From Straminergon stramineum (lineage: Eukaryota; Streptophyta; Bryopsida; Hypnales; Calliergonaceae): DNA of 64,000 nucleotides. The translations under genes and the position numbers were made by a program. Shown one piece after another: positions 46,897 through 58,377 of the stretch (position 1 is the first letter of the stretch; each line of letters opens with the position of its first letter). Location: contig OY987269.1 of assembly GCA_963920665.1 (NCBI GenBank), positions 12,588,501 to 12,652,500 on the forward strand, read 5' to 3'. The notes under the pieces are model-generated. The model worked only from the letters and a program-made list of their open reading frames with translations. It ran no database searches and was not told where the DNA came from.

Positions 46897-48421
46897 GAGT
46901 GATTGTAAGAAACACTTCACATTTTTGGTTCAAAAACACATTTTTTGGCCATAGGACTAACAATACTATATAGTACTACTAGTACTATTTTTCTAAAGTG
47001 TTCATATAGATTTAAATTGTTGTTTGAGTACTATAGATTGTTGCAAGGTACTACAAAAGATAGTTAGACTAGAAAATAGTAGAAAATGAGTTTGTGGAAC
47101 TTTTTATTTTTAGTAATTCAAAAGATTTTCAAAACTTTTCCATACAAAAGAAATTTTTCTAGAGAAGATTGTGCTCACATTGCACAAAAATATTGTGATA
47201 GAATTTTTTTCCTCTCTTCGTAGCCTTTGTGCAAAGGAAGGTCACTTTGATACCATGTGCGCAACCAACATGTTTCTATTTTCATAAATATTCATTGTCA
47301 ATCCTTGCATTGTAAGTAGATTTCCAACATGTCCAATTTGTGGCTTTGAATTTGCATTTTTCAGTTGAAAATAGGACACACACACACACACACACACACC
47401 AAATGGCTAAAGTAGACACCTACTTGGGGGCAAGTTAAAAATAGTAAAACAATTTTTGAATTTTTAAAAAAATTATTCAATGTCTGCAACTACAATATGT
47501 ACATGCATTTTTTACATTTACATTTACATTTCATTAATATGTCACACTTTCAGGTTTAGGATTTTTTTATACTAAATACCGGTTCAAATTAATAACTTTT
47601 GGTTTAAATTTTTGTGGTATATTCCTATAGTAGGTAGACATATGCCTACCAAAGGGCATCTAAAAAAACATTATTTTATGTCCTCCAAGTTTGTGCAAAG
47701 AGGCCTCCCTTGAGTGTGCATTTGTAAACAATAGAAATGGTTTTGACCTCATTTTAAAAATCAAATCTGATCACTATGAAGTCTTTTCCAATGGGCAATT
47801 TTCAGTTTTTTTGAAAATTTATTTTCCTATTTTCTACAAATTAAAACGTCCCAATTGTATTTATTTGGACAACTTTTTGGACATAGAATTTTGGTGAAGA
47901 AAATTCAATTGGGATATTTTAATTTGTAGAAAATAGGGAAATAATTTTTTTTTAAAACTAAAAATTTGACATTGGAAAAGACTTCATGGTGATGAGATTT
48001 GGTTAAAAAAATGAGGTCAAAAAGATTTCTAATGTTTATAAGTGCACTCATAAGGGAGGCCTCTTTGCGCAAACGTGGAGGACATAAAATAATGTTTTTT
48101 TTAATTCCCTTTAGTAGGTATATGTCTACCTATTGTAGAAATATACGACAGAAATTTCAGCAAAAAATCATTAATTTGAACCGATATTTAGTTTAAGAAA
48201 ATCCTAAACCTGAAAGTATGACATATTAATGAAATTGATTTTTAAATATAAAATATATATTTTTTATTTTTGAAAAATAAGGGGTACAATTGAAATCAAG
48301 GATTCTATGACAGAATTTTTTGGTTTGGGCATTGGGCTTATAAATCAAAAGTTATAGCATTGGATACAAACCGGTTTTTCAAAATACTACAGAAAACGAC
48401 AGGTGTTTCTTGCAAAGACCC
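46897..48421. mobile_element. Family 4 element, second copy, interrupted by a palindrome
   Basis: The left end GAGTGATTGTAAGAAACAC and right end GTGTTTCTTGCAAAGACCC correspond to the ends of 38679-39437. Interior landmarks are shared (CACATTTTTGG.TCAAAAAC, TTTTTAGTAATTCAAA). It is about 770 bp longer than the first copy, close to the 702-bp palindrome inside it, so a nested insertion is likely. A (CA)n microsatellite lies at 47376-47399. Confidence 0.6.
47531..48232. repeat. 702-bp palindrome with arms of about 320 bp
   Basis: The left arm begins TCATTAATATGTCACACTTTC and the right arm ends GAAAGTATGACATATTAATGA. The arms pair through GTAGGTAGACATATGCCTACC / GGTAGACATATACCTACT-type text, ATTATTTTATGTCCTCCA, AGAGGCCTCCCTT and CCTATTTTCTACAAATTAAA, with a loop near 47870-47890. 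Differences are scattered substitutions. ORFs in the two arms are mirror shadows, not genes. Confidence 0.85.
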
Positions 48422-49011
48422 ACCATCCATGACATGCACCTAGGAAATGACCCATTAGAGTCTTATATCAACTCATGACAGACTTTCTCTAATAAATAAG
48501 ATTAGGACTACATTAGGTTGGTTAGTCACTAAAGTCCATGGCTTGGGTGATGGTGATGGGATTATTAGTGCCTGTTTTAGGAACTTCTAGCTTTTCAGTG
48601 TAAATTCATCAAAGCAAGTGATTTTTTTTAATTCTTCATGTTTTGGCCATGTTAGGAAATATTGTACCCATGTTAGGAAATATTCTAATTGTTTTAGGTG
48701 GTAGGATGGCCATCATGCATACACTTTTTGCTAGTTTTGTGATAGTCTACAAACTCTTTTGGGCCAATTGGTAATCACACTTCAAAAATTCATAAAAAAT
48801 TCATACTTTGTTAGAAAAATAAAATTTCAAGTGCTCTCTTCTTTTCTCACAGTTGTCTTTGTATGGAAAAAACTCTGAGTTTTTTTGCTAATTATAACAG
48901 GGCAAAACACTCATCCTGCCTCTCATAGGCAGGTTTATCTTATGTTCATAAAGATATAAGCAAACTGAATGTGCAGAAATTCAAGAAAGGACTCAGGTGT
49001 TAAGGGGTTAA

Positions 49012-50392
49012 CTTATCTCGTCCCAAATTCCGAAGCAACTTGTCAGCTGAGCTTACCTGTGGATGCAAAGAACAAAAGCCAGGCAGAGAACTTCCGAATG
49101 ACGTGCCGTCACATTGGAGAAATCCAAGAAGTCCATAATCCCAATTCCGTTTTGCAACTATGGAACCACACTCGAATTCGAAAAATTCGTGTAATGATCT
49201 CGTGCAATAAAATGGCGTATGGAGCTTCAAGAAAGGAAATCCTGAACTGAAATGATGCAGGGAGCCGGGAAGGAGGAGGATATCCCAGCTCAGCTCTGTA
49301 CAATGTACAATACAGTGCTGTGAATGAAATTTGCATAATAGTTAAATTGCACATCTGACTACCGGTATCTGCACAAATGTTAAAATCGCGCATGCAATAT
49401 CGCCAATAACTTACACCAGAACTGACATTCTATTCCTTACTCAAGCTGTGAAACTGTGAAATTCTGTTGTGGCACTACGAAATACATGTTTTGAATTTCT
49501 CGTGACAGGAACACAGGGAGATTATCCTTGAGTTCTTCCTTTCGGAAATATCTGAAGATTCCCCCACAAATTTGCACGAAGTCGAAAGGGGAATTCACGG
49601 AAAAGACGTCGACCGAAACTGTGGAAAATCAGGAGCACAAATTTTTCCTCTTGGTAACAGTGTAAACTGAAACTGAGAACGGCTGGAACGTACTGGAGTG
49701 CGTGGACAGTTCCTATTCTGGAAGATGGATCAAATTGTAGTAAGCAGTTTTCATATTCCTGATCGACCTGGAAATTTTCGTGGTGACTTCTATGCTAGCT
49801 ATGCTATTGCTTCTCATCGATTCTTTGTGTGGACTACCAGATCAGAGGTCTCGTTCTTCTCAGTTTTTAGACCTCGGTTATTGTCTACCTTAATCAAACA
49901 GTCTGTTACGAATCATCTCTGATGCGTATGAGTGATTGTTCCAAAGAGCGCAGCAGGCTTCTAAGTGACTTGATCCAGCAGAATGGTTATGTAATTCCGT
50001 CTAGTTGAGTTGTAGTGACTGAATTTCAATTTTGTTAAGTTGACGAAATTTCCCAACTTTGGCATGTTTGAGGAGGTGCAGCTTGAAACATAAATATTCT
50101 ACACTAGTCTTAGTTTTAAGAGCTTTGTGCAAATAATTTGGGAGGACAAAATTGTAACAATTCGACGAAAGTGACGATTCTGTCATTAGGTGCAATGCTG
50201 AATTATTTATCAGTTGCGGAGGAGCAGTTTGGGAGGAGTTGGCATGGCGAATGGGTGTTCACCTCCCCCCTTGGAGATTGGCAAGTAATGAGCATACTCT
50301 GTTGGCATTTTTAAAAAACAATTGTTTTGGGCACTAATTTCCATTCAATGATTAGTGGCCATTGACATTTAGTAAAGACATGTTAACCCCTC
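49012..50392. other. Island of balanced-composition DNA, no gene identified
   Basis: This block sits between TTAA borders at 49008 and 50393 and looks like ordinary single-copy intergenic DNA. The ORFs 48969-49250 and 49698-49922 show no domain. It is probably the pre-insertion sequence into which the TTAA elements integrated. Confidence 0.45.
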
Positions 50393-50396
50393 AAGG

Positions 50397-50649
50397 AGGT
50401 TGCCCTTGTTCATACAATGACCATATATAGAGGACCTAAGAAGACAAGTAGCATTCATTGTAGCATAGCATGTTGCATGGGGTTAATTTTTGTTCTAGCC
50501 TTACAATAATGATATGAGAGCATGTTATGAAATTTTTGTAATTTTCAAGGAAGCGGAGAATTGTGAAGGAATTTCTTGTATTTAGCCTTGGAATGAAGGA
50601 ATACATTATAAATAGTAGACCCTGTTGTGGCTCCTGCTTGCATTAGGGG
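50397..50649. mobile_element. Short TTAA element, 253 bp
   Basis: TTAA 50393-50396 precedes CCCCTCAAGGAGG, and TGCATTAGGGG is followed by TTAA 50650-50653. Both flanks are intact. Only CCCCT is shared perfectly between the ends. Confidence 0.55.
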
Positions 50650-50653
50650 TTAA

Positions 50654-50930
50654 CTTACACCAATTGATAGTAAGTCCAAGTCCAAGCAAGTGTAAGTGTA
50701 CGAATAGATGAGTTGTTGATAATAAAGGTCATTACTAAAGAAAGGATTGAATCCCTAATGATTTTTTTATCCTCCATCCGTAGGACTAAATTTCATTTTT
50801 TTAGTCATATTTATAGGCATGTCTTAGATCTCTAAAATTGAAGTGCCAAAGCTATAAATTAAACCCAAGACTACTATGTATTGGACTCTAAGAACTTTAA
50901 ACTTTGCCAATTTTAGAGAAATCCATCATT
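50654..50930. other. Short interval between TTAA elements
   Basis: AT-rich, without ORF or repeat of note. Confidence 0.4.
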
Positions 50931-50934
50931 TTTA

Positions 50935-51919
50935 CCCCTAAATGTCATAAGGGACCAAAATTGTCCCCCCATAACATGGAAGTCCAATTTGAAGTGCTAA
51001 AACTTTTGCATCCAATGTTTGAATTTAAATAAAAATATTTAAAAAATGTGTGGTCTCTCTTCTAGTTTGTGTGGTAAAATTTCAAATCAATCTAAGATGT
51101 ATTGATTTCTTGAAATCCATTCAAAGTTCATGGGTTCAATTTGAGTTTATCAAACTGCATTTTGGTGGCTACAGCTTCAAGGACTTGTATCTCCTTCATC
51201 CAATGTTTGTTTCCAATAAGAAAAATTGAGTTATATTCCCCTTGAAGTCTAGTTATAGTAGCAGTCAAAATTTCATGTCAATACAAATTTTGAATTTTCA
51301 TATTTGAATGTTTGGGAGCAATTCAAAGTTCAAAATTTGGACATTTTTGGATTATAGTGAACTTCAATGGCTTGTTTCTTCTTTACAAAGTGTCCGTTTC
51401 CAGTAAAAGTTTTTGTTAAAGTTGCGCATATTAGTCTAGTTTGTGTGGTTAAAATCTTCTGTGAATCTAAGGAGTTTTGAGTGTCTAAGAAGCATTCAAT
51501 AGGAGGTTTAGCCTTACATGTGTTTTTTGCAACTTTTTTTGCAATTTTTTGCTATTTCAAAGCCACCTTGCAAACATTGTAAGTCAATTGAATGATATTT
51601 TCTTTCACCAATGTGTTGGTTTGTTTGTTTTGGATCACTTCATAGTTTAAAGTTTTTCAATTGAGTAGGTTTGGAAATCGAATTTCACCTCTAAATGTAT
51701 TGCTAGGAAAATTTCAGCATCCTTTTTCAACACTAAAACATTATAATCTTGCAATCTATGTTGTCAACAGACTCCAAATTTGATTCTCATCATCTACAAC
51801 ACATGCACTACTAACAAGATTGTATGGTTGAGATTTCTATACCTAAGTGACATTTTGACCTATAACACTTCCAAAAGCGATGATGTTTTAAACCCCCCAA
51901 AGTCCTAGGAGTTTAGGGG
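50935..51919 (+). mobile_element. TTAA element, family 2, 985 bp
   Basis: The left end CCCCTAAATGTC follows TTTA (decayed TTAA, 50931-50934). The right end AGGAGTTTAGGGG is followed by TTAA 51920-51923. Collinear inverted relative at 31618-32588. Its right-hand TTAA is also the left flank of the next element, giving the palindrome GGGGTTAACCCC at the joint. Confidence 0.75.
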
Positions 51920-51923
51920 TTAA

Positions 51924-52518
51924 CCCCTAAAGGACCGGGGGTGTTTGAGCAAAGCTCTTGATTTCTTGACGAGCTCTTGTAACAAGCATAATTTCTCGAA
52001 TATGTAATATGATTTTGATGATCGCCACCATTGAAATGAAAGAAGACTTATGTAGCTTTCCTATGAAAAAAAGATCAACAAAATTGCACAATTTTTGAGA
52101 AAATGCCATTGTTGACAAAATTGATGAAAGATATCCAATTCTGCAGAACTTTGTACATGCGCTGAAACTGAAATGTTGAAATCGGAATGCTCAAAAGTGA
52201 TCCAAAAATTCTGATTTTTTTCCACAAGTACATATCATCATGATTTAGATGTGCAATTTTTTTCAAATCATTTTGAGATGTGGAAAAAAAGATATAAGCA
52301 CGTGAAGTGATAGCTTAGAGTACTTTTCCTATTCTCAAAAAATTCATAGAAAATCGCTCACTCAATCATTTCTCGATCAGATTGTACCGATGGATTCATA
52401 AAAAGAAAATCATCTAGGGTCTCTTTGTTGGTCATGGACCATTGGTGAGGTTCACATTCCAAATTTTCTACAAATGTAGTTGCAGAAGCCATGTGGTGGC
52501 CTTATGGTCCTTTAGGGG
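51924..52518. mobile_element. TTAA element with perfect 13-bp terminal inverted repeats, 595 bp
   Basis: TTAA 51920-51923, then CCCCTAAAGGACC. At the right end GGTCCTTTAGGGG is followed by TTAA 52519-52522. The inverted repeats match at all 13 positions. This is the clearest complete member and sets the terminus consensus used for the others. It encodes no protein and is therefore non-autonomous. Confidence 0.85.
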
Positions 52519-52535
52519 TTAACATACAAAACATT

Positions 52536-52823
52536 AAATGGTGGGTTGTCAGCCAAGGTGGAAGGCCTCAGGGCCTGCAGCTCGGTTCGTATTCCAGCCC
52601 CCGTGAAGCTCCTCGGCGACGAAGCGCTTCTCCGCTGCCAGCAGCGAGAGGCCTCCGGCCTCCCCCAGTGCGGCGTTTGATGTGTCTGTCTTGTCTGCCT
52701 GTTTTGTCTGTTGCTTGTGTTTCCTTTGTTTGGCTCTCCTTCAGGCCACTTGTGGCTGATGAGTTTGTATTTTTTCCCTTTTGCAATGAAATTCCTTTCA
52801 TTTGTTTCAAAACAAAAACAAAA
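52536..52823 (+). mobile_element. tRNA-derived SINE, 288 bp, with perfect 14-bp target duplication
   Basis: ACATACAAAACATT occurs at 52522-52535 and 52824-52837. Near the 5' end lie an RNA polymerase III A box-like TCAGCCAAGGTGG (52549-52561) and a B box-like GGTTCGTATTCC (52584-52595), spaced as in tRNA genes. A GC-rich then T-rich body follows. The 3' end has TTGCAATGAAATTCCTTTCA and continues to an A-rich (CAAAAA)n tail; AATGAAATTCCTTTCATT (52785-52802) folds into a stem-loop. The intact duplication suggests a fairly recent insertion. It entered beside the TTAA of the 595-bp element. Confidence 0.85.
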
Positions 52824-52837
52824 ACATACAAAACATT

Positions 52838-53714
52838 TATCTCGAGAGTGTGAAGAAAGATGCTTGCATGCCATAAAGTGGTGCTGAGTGGTGAATCTTT
52901 TCACAGTTTTTTGGGAGGACATTCTGCTCCAGTGCAGCCAGTAGTCCAGTACACAGCACACGCCTTGGAAAGTTGTCAATTATTGTGGCTACCTTTATCA
53001 CTTGTCGCCCCAGCTGGGGTCTGTGTATTTTTGAAGTCCTTGTGCAATCAAAGGTCCGTGATTTGTGTAAAAAATCCAAAAATAAAAGTTGTTAGTTAAA
53101 ACAGTGTCATTAATAGCACCTTTACTTCAACCACTAAATGAATGTGTTGTTAACAACATTCTTACAGAGTTAATAAAACAGCATCATTCGAAGCACGTGC
53201 TCCCATTTGCTGTGGTGCAGGATGTAAAGTCTATCATTTTGACAATACCGTATATATTCTTTCTGTTGTTCCTTGTTAAATGCGTTGAAGTGCATGTGAG
53301 ACTGTAATTTGAAAGCAGCAATAGATCTTGAAAATTGATTTCCTCTATCGAGAGGTCAAGGAATTGGACCTTGAAGATACCCATGCTGAAAATCCGGAGG
53401 CAGTTTATCCTTCTCCTTGAAAAGATGATGACTTCTGGGTGCAGTACTGTGGACATCATTTGGATTTTGGAGAGCCTCCAGTCAATTTTGTTTCATGATA
53501 TGGTACTCTAGAAATTTGGGGTGAACATTGCAGTAGTCATCTGTGGTTGGCATTCGAGCACTAGATCTTGGGGCAGAAAAAACAATGCCCATGAAATCTA
53601 CATTTCAGTTTTTATAAGAGGTGTCAAACCCTAAACTCTGAACCCCTCTGCCGAATTTGCAGATTTCTTACCACATCTAGAACAATGGAATTCTTCTGTC
53701 CTCAAAGTAGTAGT
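52838..53714. other. Balanced DNA without a recognised gene
   Basis: ORFs of 70-90 codons occur on both strands with no domain. No further repeat was found. Confidence 0.4.
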
Positions 53715-53729
53715 ATCCTCATACAGTTT

Positions 53730-53779
53730 TTTTGTTTTGTTTTTTTGTTTTTTGAAACAAATGAAACGAATTCCATTGC
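53730..53779 (-). mobile_element. Tail-only retroposon insertion, 50 bp
   Basis: ATCCTCATACAGTTT (53715-53729) and ATCCTCACACAGTTT (53780-53794) are a 15-bp target duplication with one change. Between them, read on the minus strand, are GCAATGGAATTCGTTTCATT, TGTTTC and an A/C tail. Only the stem-loop and tail are present. Confidence 0.75.
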
Positions 53780-53794
53780 ATCCTCACACAGTTT

Positions 53795-55460
53795 CAGATT
53801 TCAATTCTTGTATGAAAGAGCCAGCGCTGAGACCAGCAAACTGGGATTATCTAGTGGAATTCGCAGGGGAAGGGACATTGTTTCATTAGCAGTATGCAGG
53901 AAGACAGAAACAGAGTCAAATTCATGGTTGTGGAGTGAGTGACCAATTCAACCTCAATGGCCATCAAACATGGTGATCATTTCGAAGCTGAAATAAGTCA
54001 CTCTCGTGCTCTTATTAAAGCATCGCCATTCTTCCACTGCGAAGAGACCCAGTGAGGGATTAGCTTGTGTCCTGCCAGAAAATCTTCCACTTCAGCAATT
54101 AAACAGTTGGACTGGACCGGCCCAAAGAGCCCTTCCACCTCAAAATTTGCCTCCTGGCGCCATCATCCCGTCCCCGGACAACTCCCCACTGACTTGAGTT
54201 ACCGGCATCTCCACTTGTCGTCGGCAGTCCTTCAGCTGCAGCATGCAACCAAGAATCTCTGATCTGGAAGTGATCGAACAATGATGACAGCAGAGGAATC
54301 TCGAGGTGAAAAGTAATCCACACGTCCTGGTCACGATTTTCTCCAGTTGAGCTCGGCAGAGCACTCTGGGCGTCGCAGTTTCACCATGGAAGGGTGGAGA
54401 TGTTCTTGGGCAATCACTGCTTGCAGTTGAACAGATAGCCGTACGGTTAAAATAGCGTAGTTGTAATCACCAAAACTCTGACATACCTGTGTGCATAATT
54501 ATTTGTATCTTATACTTCTGAGGTTTAGGTTGAGCAACTGAAACCTAGCCAGCTTCCCGTTTGGCTAACTTAACTTAACCTGCATTAGGTCAACCCCCCT
54601 TCGACTGCTGGAAGTAACTGAAGTTGCCCATGCATTCTGTGAAAATCCACCAAGCTTATAATGGCGGACGCAAGGCAGCTCCGGCGGTGCTCAAGAATAA
54701 TTTCGCCAGCAAGATCGATGATCTCATGCATTGGAGGTTAATCTTTGTGTGCTCAATTCGAATCTGTATGGTTGCATCAAACAGTCATTCATCTTCCCTC
54801 GGCCGTTTTAGGTGAGGAAATCAAATTGACAGCTTTAGGGCAAAATTAGGGTTTCGCAAGAGTGAAACCGGTTTGGAGTGTGGGGCACTATGGCACAAAC
54901 GTCGTATGCTGAATCGTTGAGATCGAAGCTTGAACATGCGCCGGTAGAGTCGATTGGTACAGGACGGAACGGAGTGCGTGGTGGAAGTAGCAGGACGACG
55001 CCATGGAGCCAGAATTGGTAGCCGCGTTGACGAATCTGGGTAGGCACGCCAAGCTCCATCCAACAATGGCTGTGGCTGGGGAATCTCTCCCGGAAGGATA
55101 CGCACGCAGCTCCGCAGGGTTTCTTATTTATAATACAGTCCTTGAGGTCAAGTGGTGAGGAAAGAGAGTGAGAGGCTTCAGCGACATGCAGTGGTAGCAT
55201 ATTTAGTTGGTGGGCGGCAAGCCTCGGCAGCTTTGAATCAATGGATTGCTGCATTGCCGTCTCAAGTAGGCGCATGAGTAGGATTTGGTCGAGATTTGGG
55301 GAAAAGAGTCTTCCAAATCCTGACAAGGCAGAGCGTGAACACCCAAAAAATTCTCATGCTTACTCCTCACCGCTCAAGATGGGGGACGTGCATCCTCCAA
55401 ACCTGGGCAACGGGAACGGGATTCAATGCGAGTTGTCCCACACGACTGAAGGTCCCAACA
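53795..55460. other. Balanced-composition DNA, possible remnants of a gene
   Basis: Many overlapping ORFs exist on both strands. The longest is minus 55326-54835 (163 codons), without recognised domain. The small plus-strand ORF at 54890 is listed separately. No confident exon structure was found. Confidence 0.35.
54890..55021 (+). CDS. Small ORF of 43 codons with plant-like leader, unknown
   Basis: ATG 54890 follows TTAGGGCAAAATTAGGGTTT, a sequence style common in plant 5' leaders. The frame reads MAQTSYAESLRSKLEHAPVE and ends at TAG 55019-55021. It could be a first exon, a peptide or chance. A second ORF opens at ATG 55002 in another frame (MEPELVAALTNLGRHAKL). No homologue comes to mind. 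Confidence 0.2.
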   Translation: MAQTSYAESLRSKLEHAPVESIGTGRNGVRGGSSRTTPWSQNW

Positions 55461-55468
55461 TGGTCTAA

Positions 55469-55882
55469 GGTAGAAGCACCCAAATGCGACACTTGTTTTG
55501 GATCTCTTGATATGGAGGGTGCATACAGGAAAAAAATGATGTGCGTGTGTCAGGAAATGGTTTAGGAAACCAACAAAAAATTGGTTTTGAATTTTTCCGG
55601 ACTTGTATGAATATTATATGAATTTTGAAAAGTACTTTGTAGATGCACCTACTGTAGACACTAGACTAACACCAAAGTGGACATGGACACACCCAAAAGC
55701 AACATACTCTAAACTTGGATCAAGTGGGGGTGATTGGTTGCTTCTTCGAGGAGTGACAACTTCTTGGAATCCACAATCTACTTTGGAACCCAACTTGTCT
55801 ATTTTGGGTCCACAAGTGTTTGGATTTAGGTCATTTTTTAGGTGTCCATAAACAACTCATGTTCCATTCGGGTGCTTCTACC
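55469..55882. mobile_element. 414-bp element with terminal inverted repeats GGTAGAAGCACCC
   Basis: The left end GGTAGAAGCACCCAAATG and right end CATTCGGGTGCTTCTACC are inverted repeats with one mismatch over 18 bp. Flanks are TAA on the left and TTA on the right, so the pairing extends to 21 bp but no direct target duplication is clear. No transposase. Confidence 0.6.
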
Positions 55883-57999
55883 TTACCCTTAGAGGCATCC
55901 CGAGGTAATTCTTGGGGTGGCCAAAGAGATAGTTGATGGATTAGGGGAACTCTTGGGTAGTGACAAAGGAAACGTAGTCACAATAGATCAAAGATTTTTT
56001 GTAGCCATTCAAGTTGATCAAGGCTAGAAGACACAATTGCAATCAATGACAAACAACCTTTTTTTCCTTTTGAAGAAAGTGCCAAGATGGTGATCTCTTA
56101 AAATTTGGTGAGGTATTGTATTTCTACATTCATCCATCTTTGGGACCAAAAATATACTTTTCAATTACATTCATGCACTTTTTCATCCAAATTTGGCAAC
56201 TTCATTCACATTTTTAATAGAAATGGAAAATTTCTAGCTAAAAAAATTTACTTCTATTTGGCAAAAAATAGACATTTATTTTGAAATGGTGCAATTTGGC
56301 CCTATGGTGCCAAAAAAGAAGGGTTGGTGACAAATGAGAGCACCAATTAATGGTGTGATCAACCGTGTCACTTGTGGATATAACTAATATAAGTTAGGAC
56401 ATTTAGAGAAGATTTTTATTTTTGTGTGCATTGACATTCTAGCATTAGAAATCGAAAATATCAAATAGAGAAAAATCTTTGACTATAGAGAAAACATTAG
56501 GATCCATCTTAAAATATAGTTGATAGTTAGAGATTAGCATTTTAGTCAAATAGAAGAAAATTAGTGATGTTTTAGTCAATACTTTGATATTAGAGAAAAA
56601 TACTCAAAAACACAATTAGAAAAAACAAAAAGAAAAGAGAGAGAAAGAAAAAAACAAAATGAAATAAACAAGAGAAGAAGAAGGTTTAGGTTGTGAATAG
56701 AGTTGCAATTCCCATTGTAAACTTCTCAATTAAGTGGTGAGCAAGAAATGAAATGAAATTTAAACCAAGACATCAATACAATAGAGTGGTTTAGGGGCAA
56801 AGCCATTGGGGTTCAAATCATGGACAATGAAGTCATGTTGGAAGTTGACTATGAAGAATGTTTCTAGACAAACCAAATTTTTTGGTTTTGTTTCGTTTAA
56901 AATTTCCTTGGCAAGGTAGGACTTACAAGTTCAATTCAAACCTTTAGCACCATTCTCAACCATAAGTTTAGATTCAGATTATTATAGATTAGAGGTTTCC
57001 AAAACCATATTACACTTAGAATTAAATAGATAAAATCAAAGAAGATATGCATGGACGAATTTTAGTAGTAAGAGTGGATGAAAAATAGTAAAAATCATCT
57101 AAGGTACATACAAAATTTATAATTTATATCAAATTCAAGAATCAAAACCCTAAAGAATAGTTAGTTTAGAGTTGTAAGTCGATAGAAAATAATGGATGAA
57201 GTATTAAAGTATTGGATAGTGGTCAAATTTCATCCATTCATAACTTTTGATAGGAAAGTTGAAACTTGAAGCATTTGAATGTTTTAGAAAGGTAAATTTA
57301 GACCTTATAAATTTAAAATATCTAAAAATCTAAAAATATGAAGTCAAAGCTAGAAGTTCAAAGTAATACATAGTGAATAGGTAGCCAATTAGAATCTTTT
57401 TAAAACAACCAAGGAACAATTTGAAGTCAAAATCATTCAAGGAATCTTTAGATGATTCCAAAACTAATTCACTCATATTCAATAGGTCAAAATTAAAAAA
57501 GACAATGAAGGATGAAGTTTGGTCTGATGATTGGATGAAAGTAGTAACTATATGTCCAATTCAAGTCAAACTTAAAATTTAGATACTAGATTATACCATA
57601 GACTAATACCTAAAATCAAAAGTGAATTTTTGTTCAAAAGTTGGTAGAAATGAATGGATGAAGTTTAGAAGAACCATTTCAATTTAAGACTTCATCCAAC
57701 CAGAACTTTCACTAGAAATCTCAAAATTCAATGATTCTCACCATTTCGGAAATGGCAAACCATGTTCTATGACTGAGGATAGCTAAAATTTGATTTCAGT
57801 GAACTTTATATTAAAGGATCAAAATTTTGTTAGAATAGTCAATAATGTTAATCATTGAAGTTTGAACCTTTTTCACTTGCAATTTGAACTCCTCACAAAT
57901 AACTACACACCAAATTTTTGTCCATTATTGGAAAGCACAATGAACAACCCTTGGACACCCATTGTAGTAAATAAATACTAGAAACCTAAGGAATTTGGT
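55883..57999. other. AT-rich DNA, no gene recognised
   Basis: Long AT-rich stretch with A-rich simple text (AGAAAAAACAAAAAGAAAAG near 56610). No ORF above about 60 codons. Confidence 0.45.
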
Positions 58000-58373
58000 T
58001 GTGTTGGTTCTACCTCAAGGGTAGAGATAAACACTCACAATAGCCTACATGTATAGGTTGGGCAAAAGTTGTGTAGTATAATGAAAAATTGACCAAAATT
58101 AGATGGACAATTGCATCTTGTATCATATTAATTACATACTTGCTAAATTTTAGAAGTAGAGGAATAATGTTGCATTACCTAAAAAGTTGTAGTCAAGATA
58201 ACTTTTGATCTAGGAACTCAATAAAAAAATGGATGTTCTCACCTAAGGAAGACATGTCCACCACACCTTGTGTCAAAAACTCATGAACATCCATGATATA
58301 GAAATGACTTTGTATATATGAATCTACACAAGAATCCTAATGTACATTGAATAGTCATTCAGTCCTTTAGGTG
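58000..58373 (+). mobile_element. Right-end fragment of a family 3 TTAA element
   Basis: CAGTCCTTTAGGTG is followed by TTAA 58374-58377. The preceding text parallels the right part of 10064-10639 (ACACCTTGTGTCAAAA, CACAAGA, CATTGAATAGTCATT). The left end is lost. Confidence 0.5.
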
Positions 58374-58377
58374 TTAA

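Larger units (their letters stand above)
45974..49007. mobile_element. Possible TTAA-bounded composite containing nested elements
   Basis: The left end TCCCTAAAGTTCC follows TTAA 45970-45973. The right end GGTGTTAAGGGG is followed by TTAA 49008-49011, where AT-rich DNA gives way to ordinary sequence. The two ends agree only weakly as inverted repeats, so they may belong to different elements. Inside lie the family 4 copy (46897-48421) and the palindrome at 47531-48232. Confidence 0.35.

Noticed and set aside
47691..48196. Two ORFs of 65-68 codons near 47.7 and 48.0 kb
   Set aside because: They lie in the opposing arms of the 702-bp palindrome and have no domain or coding character.
54835..55326. 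163-codon minus-strand ORF
   Set aside because: No domain, and several overlapping frames on both strands in the same balanced-composition DNA make chance openness likely.
56800..56830. tRNA-like GGTTCAAATC word
   Set aside because: No acceptor stem or A-box-like partner at the right distance; chance match.
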